Shown here piece by piece: positions 52,289-60,790 of a DNA stretch of 64,000 bases. Made by a program: the position numbers and the translations under genes. This DNA is from Bacillus sp. SA1-12. Lineage in GTDB: Bacteria > Bacillota > Bacilli > Bacillales > Bacillaceae. The notes below the pieces were generated by a model. The model saw nothing but the letters and a program-made list of their open reading frames with translations, was not told the DNA's origin and ran no database searches. The stretch is taken from NCBI RefSeq assembly GCF_000981385.1, contig NZ_LATZ01000120.1:369483-433482 (forward strand), written 5' to 3'. Position 1 is the first letter of the stretch. Every line of letters starts with the position of its first letter.

Positions 52289-53269
52289 TTAAATTGTATC
52301 TATAAATTCATTAACGATTTCGCTTATCTCCTTGTATCGAGACCAATGAAGATAGTGGTTTCCTTCTAAAACAACAAGCTTATTAGTAGGTAAATGGCTA
52401 ATTTGTGTTTGATAAAAGGATACCATTGTTTTTCCATCTTTCGTCACTTTGTCATCTTTAACAGTAAAGATCAATACAGGAATTTCTGAAGGAAATGACA
52501 TATCCATCGTTTTTGCAATGTTTTGATTCATTTCATTAACTTCAGCAACAATATTTTTATTCCCTAGATTCCAAGCAGAAATGCTCTTAGTCATCTTTAA
52601 ATGATCCTCGGAAAATGTTCCTTTTTCCGCATTAGGAAGGTAATCCTCTGGATTCAAATAAACTGCCAGCCTTGCTATTCCAGTCGGCACTAAAGCACTA
52701 AAATAGCTGGGCATGGTTGGAGCAGTTTCGTTAAAATAATTCACTGCTTGAGGCAAAGTGCAGTCAATACCTATGATTGCTTTAATTTCATCAGGGTATT
52801 TGTTAGCATAATACATGCTGTAGATCCCAGAAACAGAGTGGGGCATTAAGATATATGGACCTTCTATATTTGCTTTTTTTAATGCGCCTCTAATTTCTTC
52901 TACTATGTTTTCAACTGTTCGTTCTTTATTTGTAATATCACTCCAGCCGTATCCAAATAACTCTACGACTACTATTCTATTATTCTTTGCCATCACATTC
53001 ATTAAAGGTTCATAATCCAATGCAGGCGCTGCTGTACCTGCACCGCTTAATAAGACAATCGTGTTTTCACCTTCCCCTTTTGTATATACATGCATTTTCT
53101 TTCCGTCCACTTCCACTAGTTGACCTATCGGGGGATATTTATTATGTTCATATGCAATCATAATTTGATTAAACATAATCCAAATAAAAAATATCGCTGA
53201 TACAATCAATAACATATTTCTCATTAAACTCCAGAATCTAAATTTTCTCCTCGTTCTCACTCTTTTCAC
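52289..53269 (-). CDS. Membrane-anchored alpha/beta hydrolase
   Basis: 326 aa. A basic N-terminus (KRVRTRRKFRFWS) and one membrane helix (NMLLIVSAIFFIWIMFNQIM) anchor the protein with its domain outside. The hydrolase core has the oxyanion strand VLLSGAGTAAPALDY and the nucleophile elbow MPHSVSGIYSMYY (S-x-S-G rather than the usual GHSxGG). A later Asp (VKDDKVTKDG) and the His in LEGNHYLHWSRY complete the triad. It resembles the many Bacillaceae membrane-linked esterases/lipases. The start is GTG; the ribosome binding site is weak. Confidence 0.85.
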   Translation of the reverse strand: MKRVRTRRKFRFWSLMRNMLLIVSAIFFIWIMFNQIMIAYEHNKYPPIGQLVEVDGKKMHVYTKGEGENTIVLLSGAGTAAPALDYEPLMNVMAKNNRIVVVELFGYGWSDITNKERTVENIVEEIRGALKKANIEGPYILMPHSVSGIYSMYYANKYPDEIKAIIGIDCTLPQAVNYFNETAPTMPSYFSALVPTGIARLAVYLNPEDYLPNAEKGTFSEDHLKMTKSISAWNLGNKNIVAEVNEMNQNIAKTMDMSFPSEIPVLIFTVKDDKVTKDGKTMVSFYQTQISHLPTNKLVVLEGNHYLHWSRYKEISEIVNEFIDTI

Positions 53270-53459
53270 TTCTTTCTATAATAAGTATTACTTGCAGATA
53301 TACTGTTCTCTTATTTCTATAACATTTAACATTTTATATCTTTGTTTTTAAATCTTACTTAAGGAGCGTTTAATTGAAGCTTAAATTTTTTCTGCAGTCA
53401 TTTCCAAAGGAGACACTATATAAATCAAAAAAAGTTATTGGGGGAATTTTTCATAATAA

Positions 53460-53493
53460 AAGAGCACAATTCTTCCAGCAGAATTGTACTCTT
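53460..53493 (-). terminator. Terminator of the 44-aa gene
   Basis: AAGAGcACAATTCT (53460-53473) pairs with AGAATTGTaCTCTT (53480-53493). TTTTATT follows on the minus strand. A nearly identical hairpin lies at 60177-60207. Confidence 0.75.
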
Positions 53494-53518
53494 GAATGGA
53501 AACACTTGATATAGTATT

Positions 53519-53653
53519 CTATTTATTTTTAAATTCTTCTCGTAATTTTTTAATTTCTTCCGTCTGGTCGATGAGGTTGTTATTAATTTTCCTTAATGCG
53601 TCAAAAACAGCGAAAATACCAGCAAATAGTAAAGCGCCGAATAAAATTTCCAT
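53519..53653 (-). CDS. Small single-span membrane protein (44 aa)
   Basis: 44 aa: an N-terminal membrane helix (MEILFGALLFAGIFAVFDAL) and a charged coiled tail (IDQTEEIKKLREEFKNK). AAGGAAA lies upstream of the ATG. A hairpin follows. Such peptides often modulate a membrane partner; none is identifiable here. Confidence 0.6.
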   Translation of the reverse strand: MEILFGALLFAGIFAVFDALRKINNNLIDQTEEIKKLREEFKNK

Positions 53654-53699
53654 AATAATGAATTTTCCTTATTAAATTTATTACATTTCATAGAATCCC

Positions 53700-53960
53700 C
53701 TAATAATTAGCAGCTATCTTTAGGTTATTAAATGTCTCGACAAATATTTTATGTTCAGTAAATATATTTTCGGGTAACTCCTCAAGAGAAAAGAATGTAT
53801 TCTGCATAGACTCTTCATTGCTTTCAACTAATTTACCATTATATTCTCTAGAAATTAAAGTGATTTTGACCAATGATACTTGGTCACAGATAGCACCTGC
53901 AACCAACATTAACATTTTCTCATGACCTATCATTGATCTTAAATGATTTATGTAATCCAA
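53700..53960 (-). pseudogene. NUDIX-hydrolase remnant lacking the NUDIX box
   Basis: The start is TTG at 53960 (AAGGAG upstream). MDYINHLRSMIGHEKMLMLV and AGAICDQ match the N-terminus of a common NUDIX hydrolase. The frame then jumps directly to SLVKITLISREYNGKL and FFSLEELPENIF, which are the C-terminal strands. The ~60 residues with the catalytic GX5EX7REUXEEXGU box are missing, so an internal in-frame deletion has left an inactive protein. It sits next to another broken gene. Confidence 0.8.
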
Positions 53961-53970
53961 TCTATTCTCC

Positions 53971-54426
53971 TTAGCTCATACTCAGCTCAAGCAAATCATT
54001 CTCTGAAAGATTTTTTGTGAATTCATCTAATATTTTTGAAGGATACCAGTCAATTTCAGTACATCCGCCACCATATTTAATGGTATTCGTTACTGAATTA
54101 GAAGACATAAAAATATTGTGATGAACAAATGGTTCTACTATGAAACTTTCACCCTCACGGAGAAAACGCATATTCAATTCACCATTTTAGCAAATTTCGG
54201 CATAAACAATCCATGCTGATTGAACAACATAGAACTCGGAAAGAAATTTGTGATAATGGCTATTCTGCCAAGCACTTTGTCCTGAACCAACCGTACGACA
54301 GTAGGAATTTCCATCAGAACTAACTATCCTAAATCGTTTTTCTCCATTATTCATCTGCTCAAAATTTACATTAATTCCTTATGAATAAGCTTCTTCCATA
54401 CTAATCTTTTTTGGATGATAAGACAT
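53971..54426 (-). pseudogene. Cupin-like protein with two in-frame stops
   Basis: A 151-codon frame from ATG at 54426 (AGGGGGA upstream) holds TAA at 54379-54381 and 54187-54189. It reads MSYHPKKISMEEAYS, stop, GINVNFEQMNNGEKRFRIVS, WQNSHYHKFLSEFYVVQSAW, EIC, stop, NGELNMRFLREGESFIVEPF, VHHNIFMSSNSVTNTIKYGG. The SHYHKFLSEFYVV segment and the later VHHNIFM provide the histidines and glutamate of a cupin metal site. Apart from the two TAA codons the frame is fully open. Confidence 0.8.
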
Positions 54427-54570
54427 ATATTTCCCCCTATTTTTACCTTACTTTATTAATCTTCTACTAAATGGAATTCCTGCGTTTATTATCGTTTATT
54501 TTAAGTTCAGTATTTCACAATTTGTTTCTATAAATATCAAAATGTAGTTAATAATATGGCTAATTTCATA

Positions 54571-54601
54571 AAAAAGAGACGCGTTCCTGTATGAACGCGT
54601 C
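54571..54601 (-). terminator. Terminator of the prenyltransferase-like gene
   Basis: GACGCGTTC (54578-54586) pairs with GAACGCGTC (54593-54601), followed by TCTTTTTT on the minus strand. Confidence 0.92.
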
Positions 54602-54626
54602 CTTTCACTGGAAAAGGATCTTTTTA

Positions 54627-55565
54627 CTATTGCAAAAGATTAAACGATCTAAGTAGTTTATAACGATCTATCGTAAGTATCCCATTCCAGTACCTTCTAG
54701 CGATCGCAAATTCTTCTGGATAACTTCCCCATTCCCATGAAATGTCCCAAATTCCTTCATCCGATAATTTTTCTAGATAAAAAGACAAGTTATCCTCAAC
54801 TAACTCTCCCAATTTTTCACAAAGAGGATGGTCAGGACGATCAATAAAGTCAAGCGGGAGTGGTTTATAGCCCGATGACCATTCGGAAACATCCCTTTCA
54901 ACACATTTCTCGGCGAGTGATATAATTTTATCTGAAACGTCACTCAACATATAGTTAAATTTATTAGTAAACGTGCTCTCTTGCAAGTTCAAAATGTTGA
55001 GTAACCGTTGATAATTATTGATTTCATGTTTATCCATTTCATCGACATGGAATAAATGATTGATTGCCTTTTCGATAGCTGACCAACCTATCTGAGCAGG
55101 TACACTTTGTTCAGGTGACCAATGAACAAGAAAACCAGCTAACTCTGCACTTGGGTTAAACATCCAATTCTCCTGCACTCCCTCTTTCCAATGCCACCAT
55201 GGAGCGTGCGGATATTGATTGTTTTCAGGTAATACAGAGAACCACATACCCGTTTCCCTTTGATAAGTATTTACCAAGTAGGAAATCATTGATTTTACTA
55301 CTTTTTCATTTTGATCAGCTCCGATTTCCATTAATATTTGCCCTGCTGCCCATGTAGCCATCGGCGATGAGTGCGGCGACCAAAAATCTGGTTCTATACC
55401 ATGCCCGAATCCACCATCTTCGTTTTGAAATGCAGATAAAAAGTTCATTACCTTTTCCCGAGAAGTGCCTTCAAATAAATATTCCCATCTTGCTGCCTCT
55501 AAAGGCCGTGCATTGCGTTTTAACCAGGAATCTGACTTTTTAAATATAACTTTTGATAGTTTTAT
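54627..55565 (-). CDS. Prenyltransferase/squalene-oxidase-repeat-like protein with an ATA start
   Basis: About 313 codons. SWLKRNARPLEAARWEYLFE, FQNEDGGFGHGIEPDFW, MSYLVNTYQRETGMW and WHWKEGVQENW suggest an (alpha/alpha)6-barrel of the terpenoid-cyclase fold. GGAGG lies eight bases before ATA at 55563-55565, exactly where an ATG would be expected. The start codon appears to have mutated from ATG to ATA. Translation may persist weakly, or begin at the internal ATG (55448), which lacks a site. The substrate is unknown. Confidence 0.7.
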   Translation of the reverse strand: MKLSKVIFKKSDSWLKRNARPLEAARWEYLFEGTSREKVMNFLSAFQNEDGGFGHGIEPDFWSPHSSPMATWAAGQILMEIGADQNEKVVKSMISYLVNTYQRETGMWFSVLPENNQYPHAPWWHWKEGVQENWMFNPSAELAGFLVHWSPEQSVPAQIGWSAIEKAINHLFHVDEMDKHEINNYQRLLNILNLQESTFTNKFNYMLSDVSDKIISLAEKCVERDVSEWSSGYKPLPLDFIDRPDHPLCEKLGELVEDNLSFYLEKLSDEGIWDISWEWGSYPEEFAIARRYWNGILTIDRYKLLRSFNLLQ

Positions 55566-55691
55566 TTTAATAACCTCCGATCTCTTTAATTCTTTCTATA
55601 CGATTTTTAACTATCCTGCTTAATAAGTGACATTATTAATTGGCTTTTTGTAAGTATATCTATACAAGTAAAACGCCAGTTTCTTAAAAAG

Positions 55692-56456
55692 TCATGATAT
55701 ATATTCAACTTGAAAATGAGAAGAAATTAAATCCATCTTTTCTGCATCCCAATCAAAAGTTAGAATGGCAGATTGTACAGACTTATGCGATAGAAGTCGT
55801 TTCCCATTTTTAATGATTAGACTTTCTGCTTCCCAAAAAGAAACTGTTTCGTCTTCTCCTGTTCGATTACAGACAAATATAGGTAATCCAGTATCGATTG
55901 ATCTCTGTTCCCACTCGCCATTTGGCCCATGTAAACCTGGCCCCCAAGAAGATGGAGCAACAATTATTTGAGCACCTTTTTCTAATAAGGAATGGGCAAT
56001 CTTGTCCGTATAAGCATCCGCACAAATCATTATTCCGACTCTAATGCCTTCCAATTCTATCGTTTTTATGGTAGAGCCTGAATGGCACCAACCATCTGAA
56101 ATAGTGGCGATCTTCCTTTGTTTCCCTATTAATTCTCCGTCTCTATTCATCACAAATACTGAATTATATAGCTCATCATCTTCAGATTTTTCAGGACAAC
56201 CAAGAAATACATTTGTATTTATAGATTTAACCATATCACGAAAATGGTTCAGCCATTCATCGGGTTGTCTTTTAATCCAGCCAGTTCCAATTTTTCGAGA
56301 AAATTGCAACCCGCTAACAGCTAATTCAGGTGTTATAATCCAATCCGCATTTTTTGCTGCCGCGATTTTCACAGATCTTTCAATTAAATGTTGATTATAT
56401 TGGATATCCCCAGCAATAGGTAATAAATGCAATAAAGCGACTCTTATTCCCCTCAA
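55692..56456 (-). CDS. Carbon-nitrogen hydrolase (nitrilase superfamily)
   Basis: About 254 aa. The catalytic triad is visible: Glu in WIITPELAVSG, Lys in GKQRKIATISDG and Cys in VGIMICADAYTD. The start is TTG at 56456 with GGGGGAG six bases upstream. It is a soluble amidase/nitrilase-like enzyme; the natural substrate is unknown. It lies 127 bp upstream of the prenyltransferase-like gene on the same strand and may be cotranscribed. Confidence 0.9.
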   Translation of the reverse strand: MRGIRVALLHLLPIAGDIQYNQHLIERSVKIAAAKNADWIITPELAVSGLQFSRKIGTGWIKRQPDEWLNHFRDMVKSINTNVFLGCPEKSEDDELYNSVFVMNRDGELIGKQRKIATISDGWCHSGSTIKTIELEGIRVGIMICADAYTDKIAHSLLEKGAQIIVAPSSWGPGLHGPNGEWEQRSIDTGLPIFVCNRTGEDETVSFWEAESLIIKNGKRLLSHKSVQSAILTFDWDAEKMDLISSHFQVEYIS

Positions 56457-56699
56457 CAAAACTCCCCCTTTTGGTCTATAAATGTTCACCCATAATTATC
56501 ATCATATCACTATGCATTCTATGAAGAGGTTTTATTATCTAACTTTTATAATAAAGACCAAAATTCTTTTTTTAACCAATTGAGCATTAATCCAACAGCT
56601 TAGTTTTCCCTCTTAAACTTAATTCTCTAAATCAAGCCCCTATAAAAAGAATCCTTTTTGTTTTACTCCTCTTCAATATTGTTATCTTTGGATAAAAAT

Positions 56700-56733
56700 A
56701 GAGCGCTTATCCTTGTTCAAAGAATCGCGCCCT
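56700..56733 (-). terminator. Probable terminator after thrZ
   Basis: On the minus strand GGGCGC pairs with GCGCTC (one G-U pair) over a 22-nt loop, followed by TATTTTTATCC. The stem is short. The rest of 56457-56784 holds nothing recognisable. Confidence 0.4.
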
Positions 56734-56784
56734 TTGTGGTATAAAGATAACTTAATCTTAACCCAATTCCGATCTGCCGTTTTA

Positions 56785-58704
56785 TTAAATACTTCGTTCT
56801 CTTATTTGCTGTACTATTTTCTTTTTGAAATGTTCAATTGGTACACTTTTCGAATGTTGTTCTCCGTATTTTCTTATATTAACTGCCTGTTCTTTCACTT
56901 CATTGTCCCCCAGCACCAGCATATATGGGATTTTTTGCAACTGTGCTTCTCTTATTTTATATCCTAATTTTTCGCTGCTATTGTCAATTTTCACCCTTAT
57001 TCCTAATTGTTTCAGTTCGGCCTGTACCTGTAAACAATAGTCCAAGTGAACGTGTGAGATGGGGATCATTTGTACTTGAACAGGTGCAAGCCAAACAGGA
57101 AAAGCTCCAGCGAAATGTTCGATTAAAATCCCAAAGAAACGATCAATCGATCCAAAAATAGCACGATGAATAACAACAGGTCGAACCTTCTCGTTATCTT
57201 CATTGATATACGTTAATTCAAATTTTTCTGGCATTTGAAAGTCAAGTTGGATTGTTGCACATTGATGACTTCGTTTTAAGGCATCTTTAATATGAAAATC
57301 TATTTTCGGCCCATAAAATGCTCCATCCCCTTCGTTTAATTGATAGTCAATGCTTAAATTTTCAAGTACATTTTTTAATGCTCCTTCAGAAATTTCCCAA
57401 AGGCTGTCATCACCTAATGAATCCTCTGGCCGAGTTGAAAGCTCCACCGAATAGTCAAAACCAAAAGTACGATAAACTTGGTCAATTAAATAAAAGACTT
57501 GTTTTATTTCACTTTCAATTTGATCCTCTCGAACAAAGATATGGGCATCATCCTGACAAAAAGTACGAACCCGAAGCATTCCATTTAAAGCGCCGCTGTA
57601 TTCATGCCGGTGAACCTGACCAAATTCCGCCATTCGAATGGGTAAATCTCGATAAGAGTAAAGGTTATTTTTAAAAATCAGCATATGCCCTGGGCAATTC
57701 ATTGGTTTTAAAGCGAAATGTTTATTCTCGACTTCAGTGAAGTACATATTTTCATGGTAATGGTCCCAATGTCCCGATTTCTCCCATAATTGCTGATTCA
57801 TCATAAATGGAGTGCGAACCTCATCATAACCAGCGCTGTTTTGAAGTTCACGGGAAAAATGCTCTAATTCATTTCTAACGATTTGTCCTTTTGGCAAATA
57901 AAATGGCATTCCTGGAGCTTCCTCAGAAAACATAAATAACTCCAATTGTTTTCCCAACTTTCGGTGATCACGCTTTGCTGCTTCTTCTATGACTTGTAAA
58001 TATTCAGTTAAATTCTTTTTCTTTTTAAATGCTACTCCATACACTCGTTGCAGAACTTCATTTTGACTATCACCTCGCCAATAAGCACCTGATACACGAG
58101 TTAATTTGAATGCTTTTATGAAGCCAGTGGATGGAAGATGCGGTCCGCGGCAAAGGTCAACAAATTCTCCTTGTTGATAAAGTGTCATTTTTTCACCTTT
58201 TGGTATGCCCTTTACTAGTTCTAACTTAAATGGTTCACCTTTTTCTTTAAACAATTCCTCAGCTTCCTCAAAAGAAATTTCCAATCGTTTGATTTTTAAA
58301 TCCTCTTTTATGATGTTCTCCATCTCTTTTTCTATTTCAAGTAAGTCGTTGGAAGCCAAACTGTGTTCTAGTTTCAAATCGTAGTAAAATCCATCTTCAA
58401 TAACTGGTCCTATCCCTAATTTTACATTGCCATAAAGTCTTTTTACGGCCTGCGCCAATACATGCGCCGATGTATGTCTTAAAACATGCAATCCTTCTTC
58501 CGAATCAAGAGTGACTACAGAGAGGTTTGCATCCTTTTCTAACTTGTAACTTATATCTACCAGCTGTTCATCTACTTTCCCTGCAACTGCATGTTTACTT
58601 AAACTGGAGCCAATGGACTTTGCAACATTTTCCACTGTTACGCCTTTTGGGAATACCTTTATTTTTCCATCTGGTAATTTAATATTAATTACTTTTTCAC
58701 TCAT
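56785..58704 (-). CDS. thrZ: Threonyl-tRNA synthetase (ThrZ-type)
   Basis: 639 aa from ATG at 58704 (AAGGAG upstream). The TGS domain starts INIKLPDGKIKVFPKGVT. The editing domain has HTSAHVLAQAVKRLYG. The catalytic core has ALKPMNCPGHML, class II motif 2 (MAEFGQVHRHEYSGAL), RVRTFCQDDAHIF, and motif 3 (RPVVIHRAIFGSIDRFFGIL). It charges tRNA-Thr. The three tandem T-boxes in the leader match the arrangement known for Bacillus subtilis thrZ, the starvation-induced second threonyl-tRNA synthetase, rather than the single-T-box thrS. That is why the symbol thrZ is used. Confidence 0.93.
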   Translation of the reverse strand: MSEKVINIKLPDGKIKVFPKGVTVENVAKSIGSSLSKHAVAGKVDEQLVDISYKLEKDANLSVVTLDSEEGLHVLRHTSAHVLAQAVKRLYGNVKLGIGPVIEDGFYYDLKLEHSLASNDLLEIEKEMENIIKEDLKIKRLEISFEEAEELFKEKGEPFKLELVKGIPKGEKMTLYQQGEFVDLCRGPHLPSTGFIKAFKLTRVSGAYWRGDSQNEVLQRVYGVAFKKKKNLTEYLQVIEEAAKRDHRKLGKQLELFMFSEEAPGMPFYLPKGQIVRNELEHFSRELQNSAGYDEVRTPFMMNQQLWEKSGHWDHYHENMYFTEVENKHFALKPMNCPGHMLIFKNNLYSYRDLPIRMAEFGQVHRHEYSGALNGMLRVRTFCQDDAHIFVREDQIESEIKQVFYLIDQVYRTFGFDYSVELSTRPEDSLGDDSLWEISEGALKNVLENLSIDYQLNEGDGAFYGPKIDFHIKDALKRSHQCATIQLDFQMPEKFELTYINEDNEKVRPVVIHRAIFGSIDRFFGILIEHFAGAFPVWLAPVQVQMIPISHVHLDYCLQVQAELKQLGIRVKIDNSSEKLGYKIREAQLQKIPYMLVLGDNEVKEQAVNIRKYGEQHSKSVPIEHFKKKIVQQIRERSI

Positions 58705-58731
58705 AACAATACACTCCTTTAAATTATAAAT

Positions 58732-58970
58732 AAAAAACGCACTCATCCCTATGGTAAGGGACGAGTGCGATATACCCGTGGTTCCACCCAATTTCCCATA
58801 AGCTAAAAAGATAACTTATGGCTTTGGTGCTGTAACGCAGCATGGACGGTATTGGATACTTAGGTTCCCCAATACAGCTCAGAGGCGGTAAATTATTTCC
58901 CTAAGCTAGGAAGGTCACAGCAAATCCTTCCCTCTCTGAAAACCGTAAAAATAATTCATGTCCCCTTCAT
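58732..58970 (-). promoter_or_regulatory. T-box riboswitch 1 (gene-proximal)
   Basis: On the minus strand: GGACATGAATTATTTTTACG, the AGAGAGGGAAGGATTTGC stem-I signature, TTTACCGCC with the ACC threonine specifier, the T-box GGGTGGAACCACGGGTATA (near 58774-58789), then a terminator GCACTCGTCCCTTACC/GGGATGAGTGC with TTTTTTA (58732-58769). Uncharged tRNA-Thr pairing with the T-box would relieve termination. Confidence 0.95.
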
Positions 58971-59001
58971 TGCAAACATATATAGTTGTGGTTTAAAAAT
59001 A

Positions 59002-59240
59002 AAAAACGCACTCATCCCTATGGCAAGGGACGAGTGCGTTATACCCGTGGTTCCACCCAATTTCCCATAAGCTATAAATGATAACCTATGGCTTTGGTGC
59101 TGTAACGCAGCATGGACGATATCAGATACTTATGTTCACTGATATAGCTCAGAGGTGGTAAATTATTTCACTAAGCTAGGAAGATCACAGCAAATCCTTC
59201 CCTCTCTGAAAACCGTAAAAATAATTCATGTCCTCTTCAT
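59002..59240 (-). promoter_or_regulatory. T-box riboswitch 2 (middle)
   Basis: Nearly identical to unit 1, with only scattered differences: the same AGAGAGGGAAGGATTTGC, TTTACCACC specifier region, GGGTGGAACCACGGGTATA and GCACTCGTCCCTTGCC terminator. The near identity points to recent duplication or ongoing gene conversion. Confidence 0.95.
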
Positions 59241-59270
59241 CGCAATTATATATAGTTGTGGTTTGAAAAT

Positions 59271-59510
59271 AAAAAACGCACTCATCCCTATGGCAAGGGA
59301 CGAGTGCGTAATACTCGTGGTTCCACCCAATTTCCCATAAGCTAAAAAAATAACCTATGGCTCTGGTGCTGTAACGTAGCATAGACGGTATTGGATACTT
59401 CGGGTTCCCCAATACAGCTCAAAGGTGGTAAGGTACTTTTCTGCGTTAGGAAGATTTCAGCTTTTCTTCCCTCTCTGGAAACCGTAAAAGTAACTCGTGT
59501 CCTTATCAGC
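59271..59510 (-). promoter_or_regulatory. T-box riboswitch 3 (promoter-proximal)
   Basis: A more diverged copy: GGACACGAGTTACTTTTACG, AGAGAGGGAAGAAAAGC, CTTACCACC, T-box GGGTGGAACCACGAGTATT and the same GCACTCGTCCC terminator. TATAAA just upstream (near 59513-59518) is a possible -10. The adjacent 59511-59680 holds no other feature. Confidence 0.93.
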
Positions 59511-59680
59511 ACTTTTATACATACAAACATTCATTTAAATTATTTTTCATATTACAATAAATTTCCATAAATAGCAATACCTATTTTTTATATTTATACG
59601 ATAACTTTTTACGTTCGAATTGAAAATAGTTTCTGTTGTAACCCTTGGAATTTAACCCAAGTACTTGTTGTAAAATTAGG

Positions 59681-60031
59681 TTAACACTTGCACACCATCA
59701 GAAGGTTTCCATAGGGGTCTTTGAAATTAAACCAATGGTGATGCTCAATTTCTGTTGTTAATTCAACATTCTTACTTCTCAAATACTCATATGCTTGTTC
59801 GATATTGTTCGTGTTAAAATGAAAAAGTGGCGTTTTGAAAATAGTATCCTCTGAATAAATCTTGCTATCTAATACAATTCCTGTACCATTCATTTGTACA
59901 ATATATAAATGACCAGATAGTATCTCACCATCTGCTTTTAACCCTAATATGTCACAATACCAGTCTCGTGCTTCTTCAACATTCATTACAGGAATAAAAA
60001 TGGTTCCGATTTTATTTAATATAGGGTTCAT
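59681..60031 (-). CDS. VOC (glyoxalase-like) family protein
   Basis: 116 aa with the paired beta-alpha-beta-beta-beta modules of the vicinal-oxygen-chelate fold: VMNVEEARDWYCDILGLK, LFHFNTNNIEQAYEYLRSKN and the late HHHWFNFKDPYGNLLMV with a metal-binding His and Glu-side loop. Such proteins bind small molecules or metals, often in detoxification or antibiotic sequestration. The substrate is unknown; there is no partner gene. Confidence 0.88.
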   Translation of the reverse strand: MNPILNKIGTIFIPVMNVEEARDWYCDILGLKADGEILSGHLYIVQMNGTGIVLDSKIYSEDTIFKTPLFHFNTNNIEQAYEYLRSKNVELTTEIEHHHWFNFKDPYGNLLMVCKC

Positions 60032-60176
60032 AAACTACATCCAAAAATAAATTTCGAGTATATAAGATTTAATTCGTTTTTAGTTTTGATATTCCCTTCT
60101 TCTGAAGCATCACTGCACTGTTAGCACAAATAAGAAAAGTGCCCTGCTTTTTATCAAGACCTTTTGCTCAATATAG

Positions 60177-60207
60177 AAAAAGCACAATTCTTGCAGCAGA
60201 ATTGAGC
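60177..60207 (-). terminator. Terminator of the alpha-CTD-like gene
   Basis: GCACAATTCT (60182-60191) pairs with AGAATTGAGC (60198-60207) with one G-U pair; TTTTTC follows on the minus strand. Confidence 0.8.
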
Positions 60208-60235
60208 CCGACTGTTGAGGATTGTTAAGTTTTGT

Positions 60236-60526
60236 TTATGATTTAAATGATAGTCCCTTTTCTTCTAATGAAGCTTTAAGAGTGGGTATAGAAGCAGGTC
60301 CTATCCCATGAAATTTTAAAATTTCTTTTTCGCTGTAATCTGACAGTTTTTCCAATGTGGTAATTCCTTCATGTATCAATGCGTTTCTAGCTGGTGAAGA
60401 AAGTTTTGAAAGAAATCCACTATCTGACTTACGTTCTTGCTCACATGTCGGGCAGCTTGGACAGTCAGTACTTTTATAATATTTGTGTCCTTTGTTACAT
60501 ATCCTTAAATTCTTTTGATTAGTCAT
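60236..60526 (-). CDS. Zinc-ribbon protein with RNA polymerase alpha-CTD-like fold
   Basis: 96 aa. An N-terminal cysteine cluster (ICNKGHKYYKSTDCPSCPTC) looks like a zinc ribbon. The C-terminal helices (SPARNALIHEGITTLEKLSD, YSEKEILKFHGIGPASIPTL) are the helix-hairpin-helix fold of the RNA polymerase alpha C-terminal domain. It may bind DNA or a transcription factor. GAGGTG lies upstream of the ATG. It is a single small gene with its own terminator. Confidence 0.85.
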   Translation of the reverse strand: MTNQKNLRICNKGHKYYKSTDCPSCPTCEQERKSDSGFLSKLSSPARNALIHEGITTLEKLSDYSEKEILKFHGIGPASIPTLKASLEEKGLSFKS

Positions 60527-60745
60527 CTAAATACACCTCATAATATTGGTATTTTATGTACTTCTTATTCTTAAAATGCTTCTATTCTCATCAAAGTAAC
60601 TTTTCTTCTTCGTCAAAATCTCCTGCTAATAAAGATAGGATGCGTAATAAAGAATTCAACAAGAGGACATATGAATATCAATCTGCACTAGTGAATAATC
60701 ATGTGCATTTATGGAATAGTAGGTTTCATAAATATGTGAAAAAAA

Positions 60746-60790
60746 CTAAGGGATATCGCACCCTTGAAATCCTCGAATTTTCATGTTCAT
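60746..60790 (-). CDS. Possible 14-aa peptide ending in a terminator
   Basis: MNMKIRGFQGCDIP-stop has AAGGAGG just upstream (three bases to the first ATG, nine to the second). Its last codons form the stem AAGGG...CCCTT, followed by TTTTTTT. A Shine-Dalgarno sequence, mini-ORF and terminator in 60 bases resemble a leader peptide/attenuator. No downstream gene is clearly attached: the next minus-strand gene starts at 60526. The rest of 60527-61128 shows nothing. Confidence 0.3.
   Translation of the reverse strand: MNMKIRGFQGCDIP

Noticed and set aside
44740..54426. Reassignment of TAA/TAG to an amino acid, suggested by the many in-frame stops
   Set aside because: Many intact genes in the window end in TAA or TAG at the expected length (the AraR-like regulator, dapA, the leader peptide). 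Frameshifts, deletions and an inversion occur as well. Pseudogenisation explains all of it.
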